Below are positions 7,277-15,047 of a stretch of DNA of 15,074 nucleotides, piece by piece. The position numbers and the translations under genes were made by a program. Source of the DNA: Chloroflexota bacterium (GTDB taxonomy: Bacteria > Chloroflexota > Limnocylindria > QHBO01). Each line of letters begins with the position of its first letter. The stretch's first letter is position 1. Location: assembly GCA_031177555.1 (NCBI GenBank), contig JAPSGM010000016.1, positions 1-15,074 on the forward strand, written 5' to 3'. The notes beneath the pieces were generated by a model. The model was given only the letters and a program-made list of their open reading frames with translations, was not told the DNA's origin and did not search any database.

Positions 7277-7831
7277 ATGCCTGAGGAGCCATTCGGGCGC
7301 GTACGCCTGATCGAGATGATGGTCGAGAGCGTGCGGGTGCACATGCTCTCCAGCCAGCACGTGGTCATCCTCAAGGACTCCGAGCGGGACCGATACCTTC
7401 CGATCTGGATCGGTCCGTCCGAGGCCAACGCCATCGCCATGCGCCTCCAGGGCCTCACCGCCGAGCGACCGCTGACCCACGACCTCATGGTGAGCGTCAT
7501 CGCGGCGTTGAGCTCCAGCGTCAGCCGGGTGGTCGTGACCCACGTCACCGAGGGCACCTTTCACGCCCGCCTGTACCTGGAGGCCGCCGACGGGACCGAG
7601 TCCGAGATCGACTCCCGCACCTCCGATGCGATCGCCCTGGCGGTGCGCACCGGGTCGACCATCTACGTCGACGAGCGCGTGCTCGACGAGGCCGGCGTCG
7701 AGCCGGAGCGCGACGACGGCGGGCCGGAGTCGGACGAGCGGCTCGCCGTCTTCCGCGAGTTCGTCAACTCGCTGGACGTGGACCTGGAGGGCGGCGAGAA
7801 GGGGCCGCCGGCCGAGGAGCAGGGCAGCTAG
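7277..7831 (+). CDS. Bifunctional nuclease family protein (DUF151)
   Basis: A 184-residue protein with the complete DUF151 pattern: LPIWIGPSEANAI (41-53), RPLTHDL (64-70), a stretch of beta segments, and IDSRTSDAIALAVR (111-124) with the conserved SDAIALA core. A C-terminal RLAVFREFVNSLD (155-167) matches the helix that ends many members. Plant and bacterial members are described as nucleases with combined DNase and RNase activity; the precise role in bacteria is poorly defined. No signal peptide or membrane segment is seen, so it is probably cytoplasmic. It starts 19 bases after the preceding gene and probably also has its own -10 box. It converges on the minus-strand glycosyltransferase pair. 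Confidence 0.9.
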   Translation: MPEEPFGRVRLIEMMVESVRVHMLSSQHVVILKDSERDRYLPIWIGPSEANAIAMRLQGLTAERPLTHDLMVSVIAALSSSVSRVVVTHVTEGTFHARLYLEAADGTESEIDSRTSDAIALAVRTGSTIYVDERVLDEAGVEPERDDGGPESDERLAVFREFVNSLDVDLEGGEKGPPAEEQGS

Positions 7832-7838
7832 CCCCACC

Positions 7839-7854
7839 GCGCCGTCGCCGGCGC
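7839..7854. terminator. GC-rich hairpin between convergent genes
   Basis: GCGCCG-TCGC-CGGCGC forms a perfect six-base stem with a four-base loop in the 29-base gap between the convergent stops at 7831 and 7861. The symmetry would let it act in both directions. No T-tract follows on either strand, so it may be a weak or non-classical terminator. Confidence 0.35.
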
Positions 7855-7860
7855 ACAAGG

Positions 7861-8655
7861 TCAGCGGCCCTGTCCGAGCACCTCGGAGCGGCGGATCCAC
7901 AGCGCCAGGCGCAGCGCGAACAGGTCGCGGAAGGTGCGCAGGATCTTGGTGAAGCTCGCCCCGGTGTTGGTGCCCGCCGCGCGCGGGTAGTGGTTCACGC
8001 CGACCTGCGCCATCCGCACGCCACGCGCCTTGAGCTTGATGAGGAGCTCCGCCGACAGGAAGGGCCCATCGGCATCCAGCGGCAGCCCCTCGAAGACGTG
8101 GCGGCGGAACAGCTTCATGGCGCAGTCGATGTCGTGGACGCGAAGCCCGAACAGCACCGCGACGATCAGGTTGTACGTCTTGGCGATGAAGAGCCGATGG
8201 AGCGGGTCGCGGCGCCTGATGCGGTAGCCGATCACCACGTCGACCGGCTGCTTCTCGCCGTCGTCCAGCCGGTCCAGCAGACGCTGCATCTCGTTCAGGT
8301 CGAACTGCAGGTCGCCGTCGCTGAAGCAGATCAGGTCGCCGGCGGCGTTGGCGAACCCGGCCTTCAGGGCGCCGCCGTACCCGCGGTTCGGCTGGTGGTG
8401 AACACGGACCTGCGGGTTCGCCGCCGCCAGGCGGTCGGCCAGCTCCGGGGTCCGGTCGGTGGAGCCGTCATCGACGATCAGCACCTCCAGCGAGCCGCCC
8501 ACCAGCGGGCCGATGTCGGCGAGCGCCCGCTCCACGGTGCTGTCGACGTTCTCCTCCTCGTTGTAGGCGGGGAAGAAGAACGTCAGCCGGGGCCGCGTTG
8601 CCTCCGGGCCGGTCGCCGCGTCGCGGCTCCCGGCGCCGGCGCCGCCGACGCTCAC
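7861..8655 (-). CDS. Family 2 glycosyltransferase, Dpm1-like polyprenyl-phosphate sugar transferase
   Basis: A GT-A fold enzyme of 264 residues that likely transfers a sugar from a nucleotide donor to a polyprenyl phosphate. Visible motifs are FFFPAYNEEENV (about 26-37), VDDGSTD (61-67), a DxD-like SDGDLQF (112-118) binding metal and nucleotide, and HDIDCAMKLFRR (174-185), typical of dolichyl-phosphate mannose synthase-like proteins. It has no C-terminal transmembrane segments, so it is soluble or peripherally attached to the inner face. I chose GTG at 8655-8653 because it overlaps the TGA of the upstream DUF2723 gene by four bases (GTGA), a sign of translational coupling. A longer frame to ATG at 8721 adds a low-complexity stretch overlapping that gene. 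The pairing with GT-C genes suggests it supplies their lipid-linked donor. The actual sugar is not known. Confidence 0.88.
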   Translation of the reverse strand: MSVGGAGAGSRDAATGPEATRPRLTFFFPAYNEEENVDSTVERALADIGPLVGGSLEVLIVDDGSTDRTPELADRLAAANPQVRVHHQPNRGYGGALKAGFANAAGDLICFSDGDLQFDLNEMQRLLDRLDDGEKQPVDVVIGYRIRRRDPLHRLFIAKTYNLIVAVLFGLRVHDIDCAMKLFRRHVFEGLPLDADGPFLSAELLIKLKARGVRMAQVGVNHYPRAAGTNTGASFTKILRTFRDLFALRLALWIRRSEVLGQGR

Positions 8656-10286
8656 CGGGGCCCGACCACGCGCAGCAGCTCGCTGTATCCCGGATAGGTC
8701 TGGATCGGTTCGGTCTCCCATCGGGCGAGGATGGTGCTCAACTGCCAGCTGGGCGGGACGATGAACACCGGCCGCTGGCCGAGGTGTGCCCGGACGGCGT
8801 TGTGGATCGTACCGTACCCGTCGTCGAGGATGTTCCGCTCGTCAATGATCTTGACGTCCGGCCGCTCGCCCTCGATCCAGCGGTGGTACCACAGCGGCGT
8901 GCTGTAGCTCCACCAGCTGATGATCACCGCGTCCCGCGGCAGCGCTTGATGCACGGCCGCCACCCAGCGCTCGGCATCGCGGTCGTTGCTGCGGTCGCGC
9001 TCGCGGTACAGCATCACCAGGCTCGCGAACGGCAGCAGCGCGGCCAGCAGCATTACCAGCGCCACCGCGCCGATGGCCGCCCTGCGGCGGCCGACGATCC
9101 CCAGCGTGCGCCGCGAGGCGTCGGCGAAGGCGCGTCCCGCGGCCCCGCCCACGGCGCCCAGCGCCACGCCCAGCAGCACGGCACCGACCAGCGCGGTGAG
9201 GAGGTAGTAGCGGTCGATGTCGCCGTCGCGGAAGTTCATGGAGTACAGGACGTTGCCCACGGCCAGCAGGCCCAGGAGCACGAGCGCGCCGGGCCGCCGC
9301 ACGACCATGACCGCGGCTCCGACCGCCGCCACCAGCCAGCCGGGCCCGACGAACTGGCGCTCGAGCACGCGCTCGGCATCGGCCCACTTGAAGCCCAGGT
9401 CGGCCAGCGGCGCGTCGAAGGGCCGGAACAGGTCCCGGAACTGCTCGGCGAAGACCAGGTAGCGGAACCGCTCGAAGGTGGTCGGCCGGGCGTAGAAGAG
9501 CGGCGGCTCCGGCGGGGTGAGCGCGCGGATGGGGATGTAGGCGTAGACCGCCAGGCCGATCGCCACGAGCGCGGCGCAGGCGAGGATCACCCTCCATCGG
9601 CGCCAGATGCGCGGGTCCACGATGACCACCCAGGCGCCGATGCCGAAGGCCATCAGCCCGGTGAGGGGGTGGTTGCCCATTCCCAGGCCGAAGGTGAGCG
9701 AAGCCACCAGCAGCCAGCGATCGGCGCGCGGCGAGCCGCGGTGCCGGGCCGATGCCCAGCTGACCAGGAGCCAGACGAGGAGGGCCGCCATGCCGATGTG
9801 CAGGGCATGCACGTCGGCGCGCACGGCGTTGCGCCACGGCTCGGACGCGAAGGCGAAGGCGAGGCCGCCGATCCCCGCCGCGGCGGCCACCGTCACGCGA
9901 TGCCGCTCCTCGGCCAGCTGCCCGACGATCAGCACCACCAGGGCCGCGGCCGCCGCCACCGACACGCCGGAGAGCAGGTTCATGCGCCAGGCGACCACCT
10001 CGCCAATGGGCAGCCGGCTCCAGAGCCAGCCGACCAGGGTGTAGGTCGGGAAGCCGGTCGGGTGGAAAATCGACAGCGTGGGCGGCACCGTCTGCGCCTC
10101 GGCGGTGTCCCAGAACGAGGTGCCGGGCAGCATGGTCCGCACGTAGATGGCCAGCGCCACCAGGAACACGGCCGCCGCGGTCCAGGCGACCTCCGAGGAG
10201 GCGTACGGGATCGGTGAGCGGGCCGCCCCGGCCGGAACCCGGCGCGTGCCGGGACCGTCCGGTCCCCGATGTATACTCACCGCCAC
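8652..10286 (-). CDS. DUF2723 family GT-C membrane protein
   Basis: A 544-residue polytopic membrane protein. After the first transmembrane helix it reads VRTMLPGTSFWDTAEAQTVP (49-68), then HPTGFPTYTLVGWLW (75-89) and LPIGEVVAWRMNLLSG (92-107). These are the DUF2723 signature, with D60 and E63 as probable catalytic acids on the outer face, as in GT-C glycosyltransferases (the family includes human TMEM260, a protein O-mannosyltransferase). About ten more hydrophobic helices follow, then a soluble C-terminal part with DAVIISWWSYSTPLWYH and ERPDVKIID, also usual for the family. The start is unclear: GTG at 10286 and GTG at 10280 are the only early options, and both lie in the divergent promoter region. 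It is coupled by a four-base overlap to the GT2 gene, so the two products likely work in one pathway. The acceptor is unknown. Confidence 0.88.
   Translation of the reverse strand: MAVSIHRGPDGPGTRRVPAGAARSPIPYASSEVAWTAAAVFLVALAIYVRTMLPGTSFWDTAEAQTVPPTLSIFHPTGFPTYTLVGWLWSRLPIGEVVAWRMNLLSGVSVAAAAALVVLIVGQLAEERHRVTVAAAAGIGGLAFAFASEPWRNAVRADVHALHIGMAALLVWLLVSWASARHRGSPRADRWLLVASLTFGLGMGNHPLTGLMAFGIGAWVVIVDPRIWRRWRVILACAALVAIGLAVYAYIPIRALTPPEPPLFYARPTTFERFRYLVFAEQFRDLFRPFDAPLADLGFKWADAERVLERQFVGPGWLVAAVGAAVMVVRRPGALVLLGLLAVGNVLYSMNFRDGDIDRYYLLTALVGAVLLGVALGAVGGAAGRAFADASRRTLGIVGRRRAAIGAVALVMLLAALLPFASLVMLYRERDRSNDRDAERWVAAVHQALPRDAVIISWWSYSTPLWYHRWIEGERPDVKIIDERNILDDGYGTIHNAVRAHLGQRPVFIVPPSWQLSTILARWETEPIQTYPGYSELLRVVGPR
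10272..10277 (+). promoter_or_regulatory. -10-like box in the divergent glycosyltransferase promoter
   Basis: TATACT (10272-10277) would drive the + strand gene with a start near 10284, about 30 bases before the ATG at 10314. The overlapping minus-strand reading TATACA (10275-10270) is also -10-like and could serve the DUF2723 gene. No good -35 box is visible for either direction. If the + strand use is right, the upstream ATG at 10269 cannot be the start of the giant gene. Confidence 0.4.
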
Positions 10287-10313
10287 CTTGGCGTGCGAGA
10301 CCTGCCGGCGTCC

Positions 10314-13300
10314 ATGACGGAGCCGGCCCCGATGACCCGCGACTCCGTGAGGCGGCGGGGCGCGAGGCCATTCGGCTTACCGCTGCCGTCCGATCCGGCC
10401 GCGGTCGCAATCTCCCTCATCATCGCCGCGGTGCTCCTGCGAGTGCTCATCGGTGGCGTCCTGCTGCCGCTGAGCGGCCTGGGAAACGACATCGGGGCGT
10501 TCACCGCCTGGGCCCAGCGCCTTGCAGATCTCGGGCCCGGCGAATTCTACGAGACCGGCTACTTCGCCGATTATCCGCCGGGTTACCTGTACGTCCTGTG
10601 GCTGCTGGGCAGCATCGGGCAGGCTCTGCAGCCGCTGACGATGGGGGTCGACATCACGCCCGGGCTGGTCAAGGTTCCGGGCGTCCTGGCCGATGCCGGC
10701 GTGGCCTGGATGCTGTTCGCCTTCAGCCGCCGCCACCTGGATGGGTGGGCCTTCGGCTGGAGCGGCGCGCGGATCGGGCTGGTGGCCGCGACCCTGTACG
10801 CCTTCAACCCCGGCGCGATCTTCGACTCGGCCATCTGGGGCCAGGTCGACTCGGTCGGGACGCTGGTCATGCTGGCCACGCTCTATTTCCTGGCCCGCGG
10901 CTGGACGGAGGCCGCGGCGGTGGCGTCGGTGGCGGCCATGCTCATCAAGTTCCAGTTCGCGTTGCTCATCCCCATCGTGGCCATCGTGGGGCTCAAGCGC
11001 CACCTGCTGGGCCGCTCCAGCGACCCGGCCCACGCCGGTCGCCCCGACTCGCTGCGGGTCCTCACCGCGCTGGCCGCGGGGATGGGGACGCTGGTGCTCG
11101 GCATCCTGCCGTTCGGCATGTCCGTGTACACGCCGCTTGCCGGCGGCAGCCCCACCGGGCTGTTCGGGTTCCTGCCGGAGGCCGATCCCAACACCAGCCT
11201 GATCGGCAAGCTCACGGAGGCCGCCGGCACGTACAGCGGCCTGACCATCAATGCCTTCAACCTGTGGCGCAACCCGTGGAGCAGCCTGGGCGACACGATC
11301 ACGTGGGGCTGCGACGCGCCCAGCGCGTCGTGCCTGGACGGCGCCGGCGTGGCCTTCACCATCGGCGCCACGGTCGTCAGCTGGCAGGTCGTGGGGGCCG
11401 TCCTCTTCGCGCTGGTGGCGCTCGTCGCCTTCTGGCAGGTCGCGCGACGCGACGACCCGGCCGGCCTGCTCGACGCCTCGCTGCTCCTGGCCGTCGCCTT
11501 CTTCGCGCTGCCGACGCGCGTCCACGAGCGCTACCTCTTCCCGGCCCTGGCGCTGGCCGCGCCGCTCGTGGCCCGCGGCGCCCGCTGGATGGTGCTCTAC
11601 GTCGTGCTGAGCATCGGCATCTTCGCGAACATGTACTGGGTCTACACGGCCGACTGGTCGTTCGTGGAGGGCCCGCCCCTCAACCCCGGCGTCGACGGGC
11701 TGCCCATGGTGCGCGACCCGCTCTTGGCCGCGACGATCTTCACGGACTGGGGCATCTACATCCTGTCCCTCTCGTTCGTGGTGGTGCTGGCCGTGCTCGC
11801 CGTGCGCGCCGTGCGCCTGTCGCTCGCCCGTGGACCGATGTTGGCCACGGCACGGCTCGATGCCTATCCCGCGCCGGGCGCAGGCGTCGCGCCTCCGCTG
11901 GCGGACGTCCATCCGGGCGCGCCGGCGACCGGGTGGCTGGCCCGCTTCCGCGCCTGGCTGCGGCCGGACCCGTCCGATCCCTACCTGCGCGAGCCCATGC
12001 GCCGGCTCGACCGCGTGGACCTGGCGCTGGTCATCGGCTTCATCTTCTTCGCCCTGCTGTTCCGGCTGTGGCGGCTGGACACGCCGCGCTCGATGCACTT
12101 CGACGAGGTCTACCACGCCCGCTCCGCCACCGAGTGGCTCGCCGACTGGCAGGAGGGCTGGACCCGCGACACGTACGAGTGGACCCACCCGCACCTGGCC
12201 AAGTACCTGATCGCGGCCGGGATCGTCGTCGCGGATCCGAACCGGGTGGTCGCCACCGCCGACCTCGACGGTGCGTCCACGGCGCTGGCGGTGGCGCCGC
12301 AGCGCACGGCCCGCAATCGGCCGGCGTCGATCGCCTTCACCGCGGCGGGCGCCACCATCGTGGCGCGCAACGTGATGAGCGGTGAGGTCGTCTCGCAATG
12401 GGATGTGCCGGGCATGGTCGCCAGCCTGGCGTACGACGAGGACGCGGAGCGCCTCCTGGTCGGCACGGCCGACCGCGGGCTGGTGCTGGCCTACGACATC
12501 GCGACGTTCGTCACGCAGCACGGCGAGCGAGCGCCGCCGCCCGGCGCTCCCCCGATCGAGACAGGGCTCGCCTCCATCAGCCAGATCGACGTTCCCTGGC
12601 GCGAGTCGGTGATCCTGTTCCGCGGGCCGGACGGCATCCTGGCCACCGAGCGCGAGACCGGCGCCGAGCTCGGACGCAGCGACCTGCAAGCCGGCGGCGT
12701 CGGCTACCTGCCCGGCGATGACGAGGACGGCCCGCTCATCGTGGCCACCGACCCGGAGCGTGGCGTGCTGGCGGTCCTGGACGGCGCCACGCTGCGCGAG
12801 CTGCGCACCGAGCGGCTTCCGTCGGTGCCGGTCGGGCCGCTGCAGGTCCGCGGCCAGGGGGATGATGCCCAGGTCTACATCCCGGTGGGAGACCTGCCGG
12901 CCGGCGGCGAGCATCCGGCCGTGCGCGGCGGCCTGACCGTATTCGACAGCCGGGCCAGCCTGGTCGACACGGCGCCGCTGCCGGGCGCCCCGCGGCTGAT
13001 CGGCTGGCAGTGGGTGGCCAACCTCATCTACGTGGCCGGCATCGACGCCAGCGAGGATCAGCCGGCGGTGTGGACGGTGCAACCGCTGGGCAACGGGGAC
13101 CCGCAGTCGGCCGGCTTCGCCGCCTTCGACACGACGCCGCTCCCCGGGGAGCCGCTGGCGCTGGGCTTCGACATCTCCGACCACCGCCAGGACGACGACC
13201 ACGCCCGCCTGCTGGTCGCCACCGCGCCCGCCGACGGCGGTGCGGCCGTGCTGGCGCAGGTCGACGTGGGCAGCAACGCCTTCGCCTGGCGGCTGTCCGG

Positions 13301-14897
13301 CATCGCCTTCGGCTCGGTGCTGGTGGGGCTGATCTACCTGCTCGGCGCCACGATGTTCAGCCGCCGGCGCATCGCGGTGCTGGCCGCCGCCTTCGTGGCG
13401 CTCGACGGCATGAGCTACGTCATGAGCCGGATCAGCATGAACGACATCTTCGTGGCCACCTTCATCGTGGCCGCCTACCTCGTCTTCTGGCTGGTCTGGT
13501 CGGGTCGCTGGCCGCGCAGCGCGTGGTGGGCCATCCCGCTGGCCGGCGTCCTCATCGGGCTGGCGGCAGCCACCAAGTGGGTCGGGATCTATGCGCTGGC
13601 CGGCCTCTGGGTGCTCGTCCTGTCCAGGTCGCACCTCGGCCGCTTCGCGCTGGTCGCGGGGATCGCGTTCGTCGCCGTGGTGGCCGGCTTCGGCGCGCCG
13701 TGGCCGTTCCTGCTGGTGTGCCTGGGCGGGCTGGCGCTGGCCCTGTTGCTGGTCTGGGTCCGTCCGATCCGCCTGGCCCAATCGGACCTGCTGGCGATCG
13801 CGCCCACCGCGCTCATCCTTTCCGGCGTCGCCCTGGCCTTCGCCCTGGCCTTCAACCAGGAGGAGACCGACAGCACGCCGGACAACGCGGTGGAGCTGGC
13901 CTTCAGCGTCCTCGCCCGCGGGACGCAGGCCGGCTGGCCGGCGTGGCTGATGCTCGCCATCGCGGCGGTCCTGCTGCTCGCGCGGGCGGCGCTTTCCCTG
14001 GCGCGATCGGAGAGCGACCGGCGCTGGCATCTCCCCGGCGAGATGGCCGGGTTCGCCTGGCCCTGGGTGGGCGCGGCGCTGGCGGTGATCCCGCTGGCGG
14101 TGTACTTCGCCTCGTACGTGCCCTACCTGCAGCTGGGGCACCTGGTCGCCGGTCCCGACGCGGGACCCGGCTACGGCTGGTCGCTGGAGGAGCTGCACGC
14201 GCAGATGTTCGGTTATCACTTCGGCCTGCAGGCCGGGCACGCGGCGAGCTCACCGTGGTGGAGTTGGCCGCTCGACCTGAAGCCGGTCTGGTTCTACGGC
14301 CACGACTTCGACGAGCGGACGATCGGCGTCGTCTACAACGGCGGCAATCCAATCCTGTTCTGGGCGGGCGTCCCCGCCATCGCCTGGTGCGGGCTGCAGG
14401 CCTGGCGTCGCCGCTCGCCAGCGCTCGTCCTGCTGGTGGTGGCGTTTGCCTTCCAGTTCCTGCCGTGGACCCGCATCGAGCGCGCCACGTTCCACTATCA
14501 CTACTTCACCGCGGTGCTGTTCGCCATGATCGCGGTGGCCTACGTGGTCGACGAGGGGCTGCGGTCGTGGAGCTGGCGGCCGCTGGCGATAGCGTTCCTG
14601 GTGGTGGCCGCGGTCGCCGGCGTGCTGGTCTTCCCGCTGGGCAGCGCCTTGGCCATGCCGGACTGGTACATCAACGTTGCCCGCGCGCTGCCGCCCTGGA
14701 ACTACGCCTTCCAGTTCCCCAACCCGCCGCAGGGCGACCGCGGGCAGCTGCTCAGCGCCGACGCGATCAAGCTGGCGCTCGGCATCCTGGTGGCCCTGCT
14801 GGCCGCCGCCTTCGCCCTCTTCGGCCGGGACCGATGGGGTGGCGGGCCCGATGTCGCGGCGCGGGCGCGCCGCGAGCCCGACTACGGGGTGGAGTAG
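10314..14897 (+). CDS. Giant fusion: GT-C glycosyltransferase plus GT39/PMT-type transferase with inserted propeller
   Basis: A 1527-residue membrane protein. The N-terminal half (about 25-505) is a GT-C enzyme: GNDIGAFTAWAQRL with D59, DYPPGYLY (86-93), FNPGAIFDSAIWGQVDS (164-180) and LPTRVHERYLFPA (399-411), with roughly ten helices. A linker rich in alanine, proline and glycine (about 509-562) leads to a protein-mannosyltransferase-like half: RLWRLDTPRSMHFDEVYHAR with D597/E598, THPHLAKYL (624-632), then FAWRLSGIAFGS, SRISMNDIF (1038-1046) and FHYHYFTAV (1393-1401). Between AAGIVVADPN and NAFAWRL, about residues 640-987 form repeated beta segments like a propeller. Without this insert the second half is about 600 residues, normal for the family. 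Both active sites should face outward and use polyprenyl-phosphate sugars. I prefer ATG 10314 over 10269 because of the -10 box. The fusion and insert are read directly from one uninterrupted frame; the sugar and acceptor are unknown. Confidence 0.88.
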   Translation: MTEPAPMTRDSVRRRGARPFGLPLPSDPAAVAISLIIAAVLLRVLIGGVLLPLSGLGNDIGAFTAWAQRLADLGPGEFYETGYFADYPPGYLYVLWLLGSIGQALQPLTMGVDITPGLVKVPGVLADAGVAWMLFAFSRRHLDGWAFGWSGARIGLVAATLYAFNPGAIFDSAIWGQVDSVGTLVMLATLYFLARGWTEAAAVASVAAMLIKFQFALLIPIVAIVGLKRHLLGRSSDPAHAGRPDSLRVLTALAAGMGTLVLGILPFGMSVYTPLAGGSPTGLFGFLPEADPNTSLIGKLTEAAGTYSGLTINAFNLWRNPWSSLGDTITWGCDAPSASCLDGAGVAFTIGATVVSWQVVGAVLFALVALVAFWQVARRDDPAGLLDASLLLAVAFFALPTRVHERYLFPALALAAPLVARGARWMVLYVVLSIGIFANMYWVYTADWSFVEGPPLNPGVDGLPMVRDPLLAATIFTDWGIYILSLSFVVVLAVLAVRAVRLSLARGPMLATARLDAYPAPGAGVAPPLADVHPGAPATGWLARFRAWLRPDPSDPYLREPMRRLDRVDLALVIGFIFFALLFRLWRLDTPRSMHFDEVYHARSATEWLADWQEGWTRDTYEWTHPHLAKYLIAAGIVVADPNRVVATADLDGASTALAVAPQRTARNRPASIAFTAAGATIVARNVMSGEVVSQWDVPGMVASLAYDEDAERLLVGTADRGLVLAYDIATFVTQHGERAPPPGAPPIETGLASISQIDVPWRESVILFRGPDGILATERETGAELGRSDLQAGGVGYLPGDDEDGPLIVATDPERGVLAVLDGATLRELRTERLPSVPVGPLQVRGQGDDAQVYIPVGDLPAGGEHPAVRGGLTVFDSRASLVDTAPLPGAPRLIGWQWVANLIYVAGIDASEDQPAVWTVQPLGNGDPQSAGFAAFDTTPLPGEPLALGFDISDHRQDDDHARLLVATAPADGGAAVLAQVDVGSNAFAWRLSGIAFGSVLVGLIYLLGATMFSRRRIAVLAAAFVALDGMSYVMSRISMNDIFVATFIVAAYLVFWLVWSGRWPRSAWWAIPLAGVLIGLAAATKWVGIYALAGLWVLVLSRSHLGRFALVAGIAFVAVVAGFGAPWPFLLVCLGGLALALLLVWVRPIRLAQSDLLAIAPTALILSGVALAFALAFNQEETDSTPDNAVELAFSVLARGTQAGWPAWLMLAIAAVLLLARAALSLARSESDRRWHLPGEMAGFAWPWVGAALAVIPLAVYFASYVPYLQLGHLVAGPDAGPGYGWSLEELHAQMFGYHFGLQAGHAASSPWWSWPLDLKPVWFYGHDFDERTIGVVYNGGNPILFWAGVPAIAWCGLQAWRRRSPALVLLVVAFAFQFLPWTRIERATFHYHYFTAVLFAMIAVAYVVDEGLRSWSWRPLAIAFLVVAAVAGVLVFPLGSALAMPDWYINVARALPPWNYAFQFPNPPQGDRGQLLSADAIKLALGILVALLAAAFALFGRDRWGGGPDVAARARREPDYGVE

Positions 14898-14903
14898 CTC
14901 GAT

Positions 14904-14925
14904 CCCTCCCTTTCCCCCTTCCCCC
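14904..14925 (-). other. G-quadruplex motif on the minus strand
   Basis: The + strand has C runs at 14904-14906, 14908-14910, 14914-14918 and 14921-14925, separated by one, three and two T bases. The minus strand therefore reads G5-N2-G5-N3-G3-N1-G3, which fits the standard quadruplex rule. It begins seven bases after the stop codon of the giant gene and could impede polymerase or act with the downstream inverted repeat in transcript ending. Confidence 0.6.
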
Positions 14926-14928
14926 GGC

Positions 14929-15047
14929 GCGTGAATGGTGGTCACATTTCGGGAGGCGGGCTGCCCCCAGTGCCGAGATGTGAACCAGGGTCGCGTTACG
15001 TGGCTCGCGCAGCTGCGGGTCCGGCGCGCCGCGCAGAGCGTGAATGG
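14929..15047 (+). repeat. 10-base direct repeats flanking 99 bases
   Basis: GCGTGAATGG occurs at 14929-14938 and again at 15038-15047. The 99 bases between them contain the inverted repeat at 14942-14983 and no convincing gene. The arrangement recalls a target duplication around a small insertion, but no terminal inverted repeats meet the direct repeats, so chance remains possible. Confidence 0.4.
14942..14983. repeat. Imperfect inverted repeat after the giant gene
   Basis: TCACATTTCGG (14942-14952) pairs with CCGAGATGTGA (14973-14983), ten of eleven positions matching and the last forming a G-U pair in RNA. The 20-base centre contains GGGC-TG-CCC, which can pair internally. There is no T-tract, so it is an atypical terminator at best; it could also be a protein site or a remnant of a mobile element. 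Confidence 0.5.

Noticed and set aside
8656..8721. N-terminal extension of the GT2 enzyme from ATG 8721
   Set aside because: It overlaps the DUF2723 coding end by 70 bases and adds a low-complexity segment, while GTG 8655 gives a four-base coupled overlap and a normal N-terminus.
8598..10217. A 539-codon + strand open frame opposite the DUF2723 gene
   Set aside because: Low-complexity charged translation with no motif; the minus strand carries the DUF2723 signature and regular transmembrane helices.
10377..14240. A 1287-codon minus-strand open frame opposite the giant fusion gene
   Set aside because: The composition is dominated by Arg, Gln, Gly, His and Asp, with no membrane segment or motif, whereas the + strand shows clear GT-C motifs throughout. 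It is a codon-bias shadow.
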